5,853 nt of DNA. Source: Bacteroidales bacterium (GTDB taxonomy: Bacteria; Bacteroidota; Bacteroidia; Bacteroidales; P3). The translations under genes were made by a program, and so were the position numbers. The number at the start of each line of letters is the position of its first letter. Position 1 is the first letter of the stretch. The notes under the pieces are model-generated. The model was not told the DNA's origin. It was given only the letters and a program-made list of their open reading frames with translations, and searched no databases. Shown here piece after piece: positions 1 to 5,853 of the stretch. The stretch lies in NCBI GenBank assembly GCA_017632095.1, contig JAGBSA010000137.1:1-5853 (forward strand). Direction: 5' to 3'.

Positions 1-8
1 ACAAAAGA

Positions 9-2087
9 ATGATAAACACTATCCCGGAAATTGGTGATAAGAAAGCAGCAATCCTCAACAAGGAACTTGGTTTATCGTGCTTAAAAGACTTATTTGAATA
101 CTTCCCTTACCGATACGTCGATAGAAGTAAGTTTACTAAGATTGCAGAAATTGTTTCCACCGACGTACATACGCTTTTAATCGGAAAGGTTATTGGAAAG
201 CAAATAGTGGGTGCAGGAAAGGCACAACGCCTTGTTGTAACCATTGCCGACGAAACAGGAGTTATCGACTTAGTTTTTTTTAGCGGGTTACAATGGCTAA
301 GTAATAGTTTTGTACATAAAGAAATCTATGTAGTGTTTGGAAAACCTACTTACTTCAACGGAATTTACAATATCACACACCCTGAATTTGAGAAATTCAA
401 TCCAAACAAAGACTACAAAAAAGACAAATTCATTCCAATGTACAACACAAGCGAGAGAATGAAAAAGTCATTCCTCAACTCCAAACAGCTATCCGATTTA
501 ATAAAAAAAGCATTGAGTCGTTTTTCTTGTGAAATCGAAGAAACACTTCCTGAATACATCATAAAACAAAACCATCTTATCTCACGCAAAGAAGCAATCC
601 TCAATATGCACTTCCCTATTAACGAAGAGAATTTGGCAAGAGCAAAGTTTAGATTAAAATTTGAGGAATTCTTCTTCATGCAATTAGAACACCTTGTCAT
701 TAGAGCAAATAGACGAAAGAAAGCAAGAGGTTTTGTATTTGAGAAAGTGGGCGATTACTTTAATGAATTCTTTAATCAGCATCTTCCTTTCGAACTGACA
801 AATGCCCAAAAACGCGTAGTAAAAGAAATAAGGAACGATATGCGTTCAGGAGGGCAAATGAACAGACTTCTTCAGGGCGATGTAGGTAGCGGAAAAACCT
901 TAGTAGCTCTTCTAAGCATGTTGATAGCACTAGACAACAATTATCAAGCTACAATACTTGCTCCAACAGAAATTCTTGCCGGACAACACTTTCAAAGCAT
1001 CTGCAAATTCCTTGGGGATATGAATGTAACCGTAGCTCTTTTGACAGGAAGCAACAAAGGAAAGAGCAGAAAAACTCTTCTAAACGATTTAGCGAATGGA
1101 ACAATCAATATCTTGGTTGGAACACATGCCATTTTGGAAGATGAAGTCATATTTAAGAATCTTGGACTTGTCGTAATAGATGAGCAACACCGCTTCGGAG
1201 TTGAGCAAAGAGCTAAGATGTGGTCAAAAAACACTATTCCACCTCATATATTGGTTATGACTGCAACACCGATTTGTCGAACCCTTGCAATGACTCTATA
1301 TGGCGATTTGGAGTATTCCGTAATTGATGAACTACCTGCAGGACGTAAACCTATATTTACAACTCATCTTTTCGACAGAGACATCTTGCGACTGTTCGCT
1401 TTCATGCACGAACAAATAGGATTAGGACGACAAATCTACATTGTATATCCACTAATCAAAGAAAGCGAAAAATTAGACCTTAAAGACCTTATGGACGGTT
1501 ACGAAAGCATTGTAAGGGAATTTCCTTTGCCGAAATTCCAAATAAGTATCGTTCACGGGCAAATGAAAGCCGAGGATAAGGAATATGAAATGCGTCGATT
1601 CAAACAAGGAATTACCAATATAATGGTTGCAACTACTGTCATAGAAGTTGGTGTCGATGTTCCAAATGCAACAGTTATGGTAATCGAAAACGCAGAACGA
1701 TTTGGGCTTGCTCAATTACACCAACTCAGAGGTAGAGTTGGACGCGGTGGAGAACAGAGTTATTGTATCCTTAGAACGAAAGACGAACTTTCTTCCGAGG
1801 CTCAATTCCGTATAAACACGATGTGCAGCACTAATGACGGATTTAAGATTTCTCAAGCAGACCTTCAATTGCGTGGACCGGGAGATATGTCCGGCACACA
1901 ACAGAGTGGTGTTCTCAATCTCAAGATTGCCGATATTGTAAAGGACGAAGGATTGTTGTTTCAGATAAGACAGCTTGTTCAAGACTTAGTTGAATATGAT
2001 CCATTCCTAGAAGCGCCACAACATCTCATACTTAGGAAATTCTTTTTCGAGAAACACAAAATCAGCGACTTCTCAATGATTTCTTAA
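9..2087 (+). CDS. recG: ATP-dependent DNA helicase RecG (5' end possibly cut by the window)
   Basis: RecG is a superfamily 2 DNA translocase that remodels stalled replication forks and branch-migrates Holliday junctions and D-/R-loops in the cytoplasm. The 692 residues carry the full set of family landmarks. An N-terminal helical part is followed by an OB-fold wedge region at about 45-150. Walker A is GDVGSGKT at 290-297, the DEQH box (motif II) is at 391-394, and motif III is TAT at 418-420. Motif VI is QLRGRVGR at 572-579, followed by the TRG segment at about 611-634 with ADLQLRGPGD and a terminal QQSG. One oddity is PIC at 421-423, where the family nearly always has PIP. The ATG at 9 is the first visible start, but no in-frame stop precedes it in the window. 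Bacteroidota RecG proteins usually have several residues before the helix-hairpin-helix-like stretch that here begins at residue 2, so the true start may lie upstream. The 3' end overlaps the convergent membrane-protein gene by 26 bp. Identity is very secure; the start is not. Confidence 0.97.
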   Translation: MINTIPEIGDKKAAILNKELGLSCLKDLFEYFPYRYVDRSKFTKIAEIVSTDVHTLLIGKVIGKQIVGAGKAQRLVVTIADETGVIDLVFFSGLQWLSNSFVHKEIYVVFGKPTYFNGIYNITHPEFEKFNPNKDYKKDKFIPMYNTSERMKKSFLNSKQLSDLIKKALSRFSCEIEETLPEYIIKQNHLISRKEAILNMHFPINEENLARAKFRLKFEEFFFMQLEHLVIRANRRKKARGFVFEKVGDYFNEFFNQHLPFELTNAQKRVVKEIRNDMRSGGQMNRLLQGDVGSGKTLVALLSMLIALDNNYQATILAPTEILAGQHFQSICKFLGDMNVTVALLTGSNKGKSRKTLLNDLANGTINILVGTHAILEDEVIFKNLGLVVIDEQHRFGVEQRAKMWSKNTIPPHILVMTATPICRTLAMTLYGDLEYSVIDELPAGRKPIFTTHLFDRDILRLFAFMHEQIGLGRQIYIVYPLIKESEKLDLKDLMDGYESIVREFPLPKFQISIVHGQMKAEDKEYEMRRFKQGITNIMVATTVIEVGVDVPNATVMVIENAERFGLAQLHQLRGRVGRGGEQSYCILRTKDELSSEAQFRINTMCSTNDGFKISQADLQLRGPGDMSGTQQSGVLNLKIADIVKDEGLLFQIRQLVQDLVEYDPFLEAPQHLILRKFFFEKHKISDFSMIS

Positions 2088-3027
2088 ATCTTGAAGTCAG
2101 TTTATCAATATTATCATATAGATATTTTATCACGAACATTGCGAGAATAGAAAACACAAATCGCAAAACAAAAACAAAGAAAGCATTTGCTCCAATACCA
2201 ATCATGAGCAAGTGATCTTCGATTATCGAATGGAAAAGACTGAGAAATGCCAGCGAAAGGAAGATATCACGTTTTGCAATAGGCTTTTCTTTACTTTCTG
2301 CAACAATTAAGCCGCCTCCATAGGCCAATCCAAGCGTCATTCCTATGATTGTTATCGGTACAACCTTAGGAGAAATCCCTATAAAGCCGACAACAGGCGA
2401 CAAAACCTTTTCTAAGAACCTCAAAAAACCGATTCGCTCCAATATTTCAAGCAAAACAACCAAAGAAAGCACAACCAAGGCTATTGTAATATACTTTTTC
2501 ACCTCTCCTATTCCCCATTCAAGCCAAGAAGATGAAGTCTGGGTAAATTCCATCATGCTTACAGTTGAAGTACACAAAGAAAAACGCATACAGATTTGAG
2601 CAGTTATCAAAGCAAACAGGTATCCTGACACAAAACGTATAAGAAATATAGGAAGGAATTTACAACCTGCTTTGACGCATATAGGAATCTCTATAAGGAA
2701 TGTATGAGCGAATAACATAAGAGAGGTAAGCGTTGTAACCTGTGCAACAGTCATCGCCCCATCTAACTGAAGCGACGAAAGGGTTAGAAGACCTCCATAA
2801 ATATTGCTTAACATTGTAACACCCCAAACAAGCCCCATCTCTCCGGGAAGCCCAAGCGGTTGCATCAAAGGAGAAAGCAGATAACCCACATAGTGCATCA
2901 AACCCGTTTCTTCTAAAATTTTGACAAGCAAACTCACAGGTATCATTATCTTAAAAAAGACACTGCAAGCCGAAAGCCACTTTTTCAATATGCGATTCAA
3001 CGTATCGTTTATATTCAATCTTTGCAT
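2062..3027 (-). CDS. Membrane protein with two Gate (nucleoside-recognition) domains, SpmA/SpmB-like
   Basis: This is a 321-residue, very hydrophobic inner-membrane protein with about eight likely membrane segments in two halves, joined by a more polar stretch at about 150-178. Each half resembles the Gate/Nucleos_recog fold found in SpmA, SpmB, YjiG/YjiH, nucleoside transporters and the FeoB core. The halves are visibly duplicated. ILEETG (37-42) pairs with ILERIG (195-200), LSP (51-53) with LSP (209-211), YGG (77-79) with YGG (236-238), and HTFLIE (108-113) with HSIIED (266-271), all offset by 158-159 residues. A role in moving a small solute or ion is plausible from the fold, but no substrate can be read from the sequence, and the family name is historical rather than proof of nucleoside binding. 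The ATG at 3027 lies within the last codons of xerD (13-bp overlap), which suggests co-transcription and translational coupling. The 3' end overlaps recG on the opposite strand. No SD-like sequence precedes the start. The fold call is fairly sure; the function is unknown. Confidence 0.85.
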   Translation of the reverse strand: MQRLNINDTLNRILKKWLSACSVFFKIMIPVSLLVKILEETGLMHYVGYLLSPLMQPLGLPGEMGLVWGVTMLSNIYGGLLTLSSLQLDGAMTVAQVTTLTSLMLFAHTFLIEIPICVKAGCKFLPIFLIRFVSGYLFALITAQICMRFSLCTSTVSMMEFTQTSSSWLEWGIGEVKKYITIALVVLSLVVLLEILERIGFLRFLEKVLSPVVGFIGISPKVVPITIIGMTLGLAYGGGLIVAESKEKPIAKRDIFLSLAFLSLFHSIIEDHLLMIGIGANAFFVFVLRFVFSILAMFVIKYLYDNIDKLTSRFKKSLRSR

Positions 3028-4007
3028 CGTGATTTGTTATAGTGAGGGTGATAAAGCATAATAGTCTCTCGAAGGTGCTGAATATCGAGATGGGTATATA
3101 TTTCTGTGGAAAGGATACTTTGATGTCCCATCATGTCTTTCACAACGACCAAATTAGCGCCCCCTTTTACCAATTCAGTCGCAAAAGAGTGCCTTAGGGT
3201 ATGCGGATGTATGTTTTTATTTATTCCAGCTCTTTTTGTAACATCTTTAATCATCATAAAGACATACTGACGCGTCAATTTACCACCGCGATGATTCAAA
3301 AAAATAAATCCTTTACTTGTTTTGTTAGGAGTAATCAAGCTTCTGTGGTTATCTATAAAGTATCGCAAATGTTTCAACGCACTTTCACCAATTGGAACTA
3401 AGCGTTCCTTGTTTCCTTTTCCCAATACCTTTATGTATTCGTAAGTCCAATAAACGTCACTCGTTCTCATATTCAACAGTTCGCTTATTCTAAGACCGCA
3501 AGAGTAAAGAACCTCGATTATTAACGAATCTCTATAACCTTGAAACGTGCTTACATCAATCAAAGACAGCATTTTATTAACCTCAGAATCGGAAAGAACA
3601 ACAGGAAGTTTCTTTTCCATTTTGGCAGTCTCCAAATCCTCACAAGGATTGTTCACAACCTCGTCTTCAATCAAAAGATACTTAAAGAAACCTCTTATTC
3701 CGCTTATTATCCTTCTTTGAGTACTGACCTTCAACATACGTTCTTCTTGATTACGTCCTCCTCCTGTAACTATACTACTAAGAAATTCACGCAAGTGTTT
3801 CAACTCTGTGGTTTGTGGAGTTATGCTTGGATAATTGCTTTCCATAAAAGAGAAGAACTTATTGCAATCATCAAGATAAGCATTCAAGGTATTGATAGAA
3901 TGAGAACGCTCCATAAGTTGATAAGACTTAAATCCCGGCAAATACTTTCGCCATACAGACAAAGCACCCCCAGAGTTTACATCTCCATCTTTTTGAACGA
4001 CTTCCAT
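3015..4007 (-). CDS. xerD: Site-specific tyrosine recombinase XerD (XerC/XerD family)
   Basis: XerC/XerD-type recombinases resolve chromosome dimers by strand exchange at dif during division, with FtsK control in well-studied species. This 330-residue protein has an N-terminal SAM-like core-binding domain (about 19-115) and a C-terminal catalytic domain (about 135-320). The complete active site is visible: R173 in GLRISEL, K197 in GKGNKER, H269 and R272 in HTLRH, H295 in GHQS, and nucleophile Y304 in IYTH. Spacings match E. coli XerD: 24 residues from R to K and 9 from H to Y. The C-terminal LYHPH resembles the HPR ending of XerD proteins, so XerD is preferred over XerC, though synteny is not decisive. 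About 18 residues precede the usual domain start. No better internal ATG exists, because M32 would cut into the core-binding domain, and an in-frame TAA lies upstream in the repeat tract. No attachment site, excisionase or cargo is present, so a housekeeping role is more likely than an integrase of a mobile element. It is followed by the overlapping Gate-protein gene. Confidence 0.92.
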   Translation of the reverse strand: MEVVQKDGDVNSGGALSVWRKYLPGFKSYQLMERSHSINTLNAYLDDCNKFFSFMESNYPSITPQTTELKHLREFLSSIVTGGGRNQEERMLKVSTQRRIISGIRGFFKYLLIEDEVVNNPCEDLETAKMEKKLPVVLSDSEVNKMLSLIDVSTFQGYRDSLIIEVLYSCGLRISELLNMRTSDVYWTYEYIKVLGKGNKERLVPIGESALKHLRYFIDNHRSLITPNKTSKGFIFLNHRGGKLTRQYVFMMIKDVTKRAGINKNIHPHTLRHSFATELVKGGANLVVVKDMMGHQSILSTEIYTHLDIQHLRETIMLYHPHYNKSRCKD

Positions 4008-4025
4008 TAGTATTTGATTTGTGTT

Positions 4026-4151
4026 TTCTAAAACTTGATTTTACCTTTCTAAATCTTCGTTTTAATTTACTGAAACTTGATTTTGTTTTTCTGAATCTTC
4101 GTTTTATTTTTATGGAACTTGATTCTATTTTTCTATCTCTTGAAATGGGAT
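4026..4151. repeat. Intergenic tandem repeat, 21-bp period, about six units in two alternating variants
   Basis: Nearly the whole gap between mtgA and xerD is a degenerate tandem array. The anchor CTT occurs at 4034, 4055, 4076, 4097, 4118 and 4139, exactly 21 bp apart each time. Units alternate between CTTGATTTT (4034, 4076, and 4118 with one change) and CTTCGTTTT (4055, 4097), giving a 42-bp higher-order period. The unit at 4047-4067 matches that at 4089-4109 at 19 of 21 positions, and 4026-4046 matches 4068-4088 at 16 of 21. The last unit is decayed, and a weak extra unit (TTTGATTTG at 4013) reaches almost to the xerD start codon. Each unit has one T-rich block of about ten bases. Since 21 bp is two helical turns, these blocks fall on the same face of the helix, which could give curved DNA. 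There are no unique spacers, so it is not CRISPR. No Rho-independent terminator and no clear xerD promoter could be recognised within it. Its function is unknown. Confidence 0.85.
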
Positions 4152-4160
4152 TCTCTACCT

Positions 4161-4880
4161 TTAATCTTCAAAATTTGCACTGCCAACTTTATTCATCAAA
4201 AACATTACTCTATTGGCTTTGCGATTAAGTCTTCTATCCGGCGATGCAGGATTTCTTTTTAACGGATTGGGCAAAGCGCTCGCCAAAAGTGCAGCTTGAC
4301 GCTTGCTTAACTTACTTGCCGAAACTCCAAAGTAGTGTTGAGCAGCCGCTTCCACGCCATAGATTCCGTCTCCCAGCTCTACAACATTCAAATACACCTC
4401 CATAATCCTCTCTTTGCTCCAAATAGCTTCAATCAACACCGTTTGGTAAACCTCCAATCCTTTTCTCAGATAATTCCTTCCATGCCATAGAAAGACATTT
4501 TTTGCAGTCTGTTGACTTATTGTACTAGCTCCTCTTGGCCTCTTACCACTTCGTTTTGCGTCTTCCCTTGCTCGCTTTATCTCTTCGAAATCAAAACCAT
4601 TGTGATTTCTGAATCTATTATCCTCTGCCGCCATTGCAGCTTTCACCATGTTCGGAGAAATTTCCTCAAAGCTCACCCAGTCTTTTTTTAACCTCAATTT
4701 ACGATTGTCATCAAAGGTTTGCTCAAAGCATCTCTGCACCATCAAAAACGTAATCGGGGGATTGACAAACTTATATAATAAGGTAAGAAATAGAGTCAAA
4801 ATTATGTACGAGAGAATCAAAATTCCGAACCATTTGAACAACAATTTGAATGTTATTTTTCTTAAAATACCAAATCCCAT
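4161..4880 (-). CDS. mtgA: Monofunctional biosynthetic peptidoglycan transglycosylase MtgA
   Basis: MtgA polymerises lipid II into glycan strands at the outer face of the inner membrane, using a GT51 domain without the transpeptidase domain of class A PBPs. The 239-residue length is normal for the monofunctional form. One membrane anchor spans about residues 11-37. The GT51 motifs follow in order: EDNRFRNHNGFD at 86-97 with catalytic E86, GASTISQQTAKN at 117-128, RKGLE at 139-143 with the second catalytic E143, and SKERIMEVYLNVVELG at 155-170. The distance from E86 to E143 is 57 residues, equal to the catalytic pair in E. coli PBP1b. The stretch FLWHGRNY after motif II and GVEAAAQHYFG at 175-185 are typical of Gram-negative MtgA rather than of PBP1 proteins. 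The ATG at 4880 places the anchor correctly and has no SD. A candidate -7 element lies about 50 bp upstream. The gene is divergent from bamD and is followed on the same strand by the repeat tract and xerD; whether transcription continues into xerD is not evident. Confidence 0.96.
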   Translation of the reverse strand: MGFGILRKITFKLLFKWFGILILSYIILTLFLTLLYKFVNPPITFLMVQRCFEQTFDDNRKLRLKKDWVSFEEISPNMVKAAMAAEDNRFRNHNGFDFEEIKRAREDAKRSGKRPRGASTISQQTAKNVFLWHGRNYLRKGLEVYQTVLIEAIWSKERIMEVYLNVVELGDGIYGVEAAAQHYFGVSASKLSKRQAALLASALPNPLKRNPASPDRRLNRKANRVMFLMNKVGSANFED

Positions 4881-4927
4881 ATTAAATTCTGTTATCTTGT
4901 ATTGACCGATTATCGTCTTTTTTCTTG

Positions 4928-4935
4928 CAAAAATA
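4928..4935 (-). promoter_or_regulatory. Candidate Bacteroidota-type -7 promoter element for mtgA
   Basis: Read on the minus strand this is TATTTTTG, an exact match to the Bacteroidota -7 consensus TAnnTTTG. Transcription would begin around 4921-4924, leaving a leader of roughly 40 nt before the mtgA ATG. The upstream -33 element is unconvincing: the nearest minus-strand TTTG (4952-4949) is only 13 bp away. In AT-rich DNA this match could occur by chance, so confidence is moderate. Confidence 0.45.
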
Positions 4936-4959
4936 CAAAATATGTTTTCAAAAACTGCG

Positions 4960-4987
4960 TTTGACTCAAAAATATTACATACCTTTG
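4960..4987 (+). promoter_or_regulatory. Bacteroidota-type -33/-7 promoter for bamD
   Basis: TTTG at 4960-4963 and TACCTTTG at 4980-4987 match the Bacteroidota sigma-ABfr consensus elements TTTG (-33) and TAnnTTTG (-7). They are separated by 16 bp, slightly short of the usual spacing. The -7 element ends only 7 bp before the bamD ATG at 4995, so the transcript should begin within a few bases of the start codon. The position directly before a gene with a required N-terminal signal sequence supports this as the real promoter. Confidence 0.65.
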
Positions 4988-4994
4988 CAAAATT

Positions 4995-5828
4995 ATGAAG
5001 AGAGCATTTTTAATTTTATATATATTGATTGCCGTTTTGGGAGTTTCTTGTTCGAGTAAACACAAAAAACTCTTGGAAAGCAACGATCAAGATGCCAAAT
5101 TCGAGGCGGCAATGAAGGCTTACGAAAGAAAAGACTTCTTTCACGCAACTCAGTTGTTTGAAAACCTTCTTCTACACTCAAGAGGACGAGAGAAAGCTGA
5201 GCTTGTAAATTTGTATTACGGCAAATCCCTATTAGGAAGTAAAGATTACTATTCGGCAGCTTATCAATTTGAAAGTTTCGTTAAGTGGTTTCCTTACTCA
5301 AAGTATGCAGAGGAAGCATTGTTTCAAGCAGCCTATTGTAAATATCTTGAATCTCCCGATTACTCTCTTGATCAAAAACTGACAAGACAAGCAATTGACA
5401 ACTTCCAATCGTACATTGATAAATACCCAAAGTCAGAAAGAGTTGCTGAAGCTAACAAACTAATGGACGAATTGAGAGAAAAACTTATCAAAAAGGACTA
5501 TACAAACGCATATAACTACTATAAGACAGAGGCATATCAAGCAGCACAAACCAGTCTTAAGAATTTCTTAAACAATTATCCCGATGCAACACAGTATAGA
5601 GAAGATGCAATGTATTATATTGTGCTTGCAGGCTATGAATATGCCGAAAAGAGCATAGAAAACAAACAAAAGGAACGTTATGAAGCCGTAGTGATGGATT
5701 ACGAACGCTATAACGTTTATTTTTCTAATATGTCTGATAAATCGAAAGCTGAAAAGCTTCAAGCAATTTACGAAGACGCAAAGAACAAATTAAAGAATAT
5801 AAACAGCACAGTCAATAAAGAGAATTAG
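4995..5828 (+). CDS. bamD: Outer membrane protein assembly factor BamD (TPR lipoprotein)
   Basis: BamD is the essential lipoprotein partner of BamA in the complex that folds beta-barrel proteins into the outer membrane; it sits on the periplasmic face. The 277 residues begin with a lipoprotein signal: KR at 2-3, a hydrophobic core at 4-17, and a lipidation cysteine at C19 in LGVSCSS. The Gly at -3 makes the lipobox slightly off consensus. The rest is helical with TPR-like repeats, roughly at 34-62, 69-100, 105-145 and 171-240, rich in paired aromatic and alanine positions. The segment SLDQKLTRQAIDNFQSYI at 124-141 followed by DKYPKS matches the BamD hallmark region (DQ..T..A...F..F...YP). The start at 4995 is forced, because the next Met (M40) would lose the signal peptide. 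No SD is present, and the promoter leaves almost no leader. The probable omega-like gene starts 5 bp after the stop, indicating an operon. Confidence 0.93.
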   Translation: MKRAFLILYILIAVLGVSCSSKHKKLLESNDQDAKFEAAMKAYERKDFFHATQLFENLLLHSRGREKAELVNLYYGKSLLGSKDYYSAAYQFESFVKWFPYSKYAEEALFQAAYCKYLESPDYSLDQKLTRQAIDNFQSYIDKYPKSERVAEANKLMDELREKLIKKDYTNAYNYYKTEAYQAAQTSLKNFLNNYPDATQYREDAMYYIVLAGYEYAEKSIENKQKERYEAVVMDYERYNVYFSNMSDKSKAEKLQAIYEDAKNKLKNINSTVNKEN

Positions 5829-5833
5829 GAATT

Positions 5834-5853
5834 ATGGATTACAAAAAGACAAA
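5834..5853 (+). CDS. Start of a truncated gene, probably Rpb6/omega-like RNA polymerase subunit
   Basis: An ATG five bases after the bamD stop opens a frame that runs off the window after six full codons, reading MDYKKT. This matches my recollection of how Bacteroidota RNA polymerase Rpb6/omega-type subunits begin, and that gene commonly follows bamD in Bacteroidales. The sequence alone is far too short to prove it. The tight spacing shows at least that a downstream gene is co-transcribed with bamD. Confidence 0.5.

Noticed and set aside
413..1982. Antisense open frames of 80-95 codons inside recG
   Set aside because: They are shadows of a strongly conserved coding frame, with no recognisable domains and no start signals.
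2345..2599. Plus-strand 84-codon frame opposite the Gate-protein gene
   Set aside because: It is antisense to a well-supported membrane protein, with no recognisable domain or promoter.
2062..3027. Naming the Gate protein a sporulation (spore maturation) protein
   Set aside because: SpmA/SpmB resemblance is only at the fold level, and Bacteroidota do not form endospores, so the label would mislead.
3015..4007. Integrase of a mobile element
   Set aside because: The protein has XerD length, spacing and C-terminal ending, and the neighbours are core genes. There are no att repeats, tRNA, excisionase or cargo.
3201..4010. Plus-strand frames of 66 and 156 codons opposite xerD
   Set aside because: They lie antisense to a gene with a complete catalytic set. 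Their translations are low-complexity and have no family features.
4026..4151. CRISPR array or integron attC array near a tyrosine recombinase
   Set aside because: Units are contiguous and 21 bp long, with no unique spacers, no attC-like hairpins, no cas genes and no gene cassettes.
4019..4228. A 69-codon + strand frame with heptapeptide repeats as a real gene
   Set aside because: Its repeat part follows from a 21-bp tandem repeat, and its last third is antisense to the mtgA 3' end. No exact -7 element or SD was seen before it. It is kept only as a low-interest finding.
4648..5181. Frames antisense to the mtgA 5' end and to the bamD 5' end
   Set aside because: They overlap the signal or anchor regions of two clear genes and lack family features.

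Overview
The window looks like ordinary core chromosome of an AT-rich Bacteroidota bacterium, most likely Bacteroidales. The evidence is a candidate Bacteroidota-type -7 promoter element (TAnnTTTG) before two genes, no Shine-Dalgarno sequences, Bacteroidota-like RecG, XerD and BamD proteins, and BamD followed at once by a gene starting MDYKKT. That start resembles the Rpb6/omega-type RNA polymerase subunit often found next to bamD in this group. This placement is inferred from recalled family features, not from a database search.

Layout: recG (replication-fork and recombination helicase) fills the first 2.1 kb on the + strand. It converges on a minus-strand group and overlaps its last gene by 26 bp. 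In transcription order that group is mtgA (peptidoglycan glycosyltransferase), a 153-bp gap filled by a 21-bp-period tandem repeat, xerD (tyrosine recombinase), and a two-Gate-domain membrane protein whose start codon lies inside the end of xerD. A 114-bp divergent promoter region separates mtgA from a + strand unit made of bamD (outer-membrane assembly lipoprotein) and the truncated start of the probable omega-like gene.

Functionally, recG and xerD both act in chromosome maintenance: RecG on stalled forks and recombination intermediates, XerD probably on dimer resolution. mtgA and bamD both serve envelope building and share one divergent intergenic region. The Gate-domain protein has no assigned substrate.

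I see no phage, transposon, CRISPR, toxin-antitoxin or defence genes, and no convincing new multi-gene system. The most unusual element is the intergenic repeat: at least five recognisable 21-bp units in strict register, alternating between two variants. Next are the internally duplicated Gate protein and its 13-bp overlap with xerD, and the bamD promoter, which leaves almost no 5' leader.
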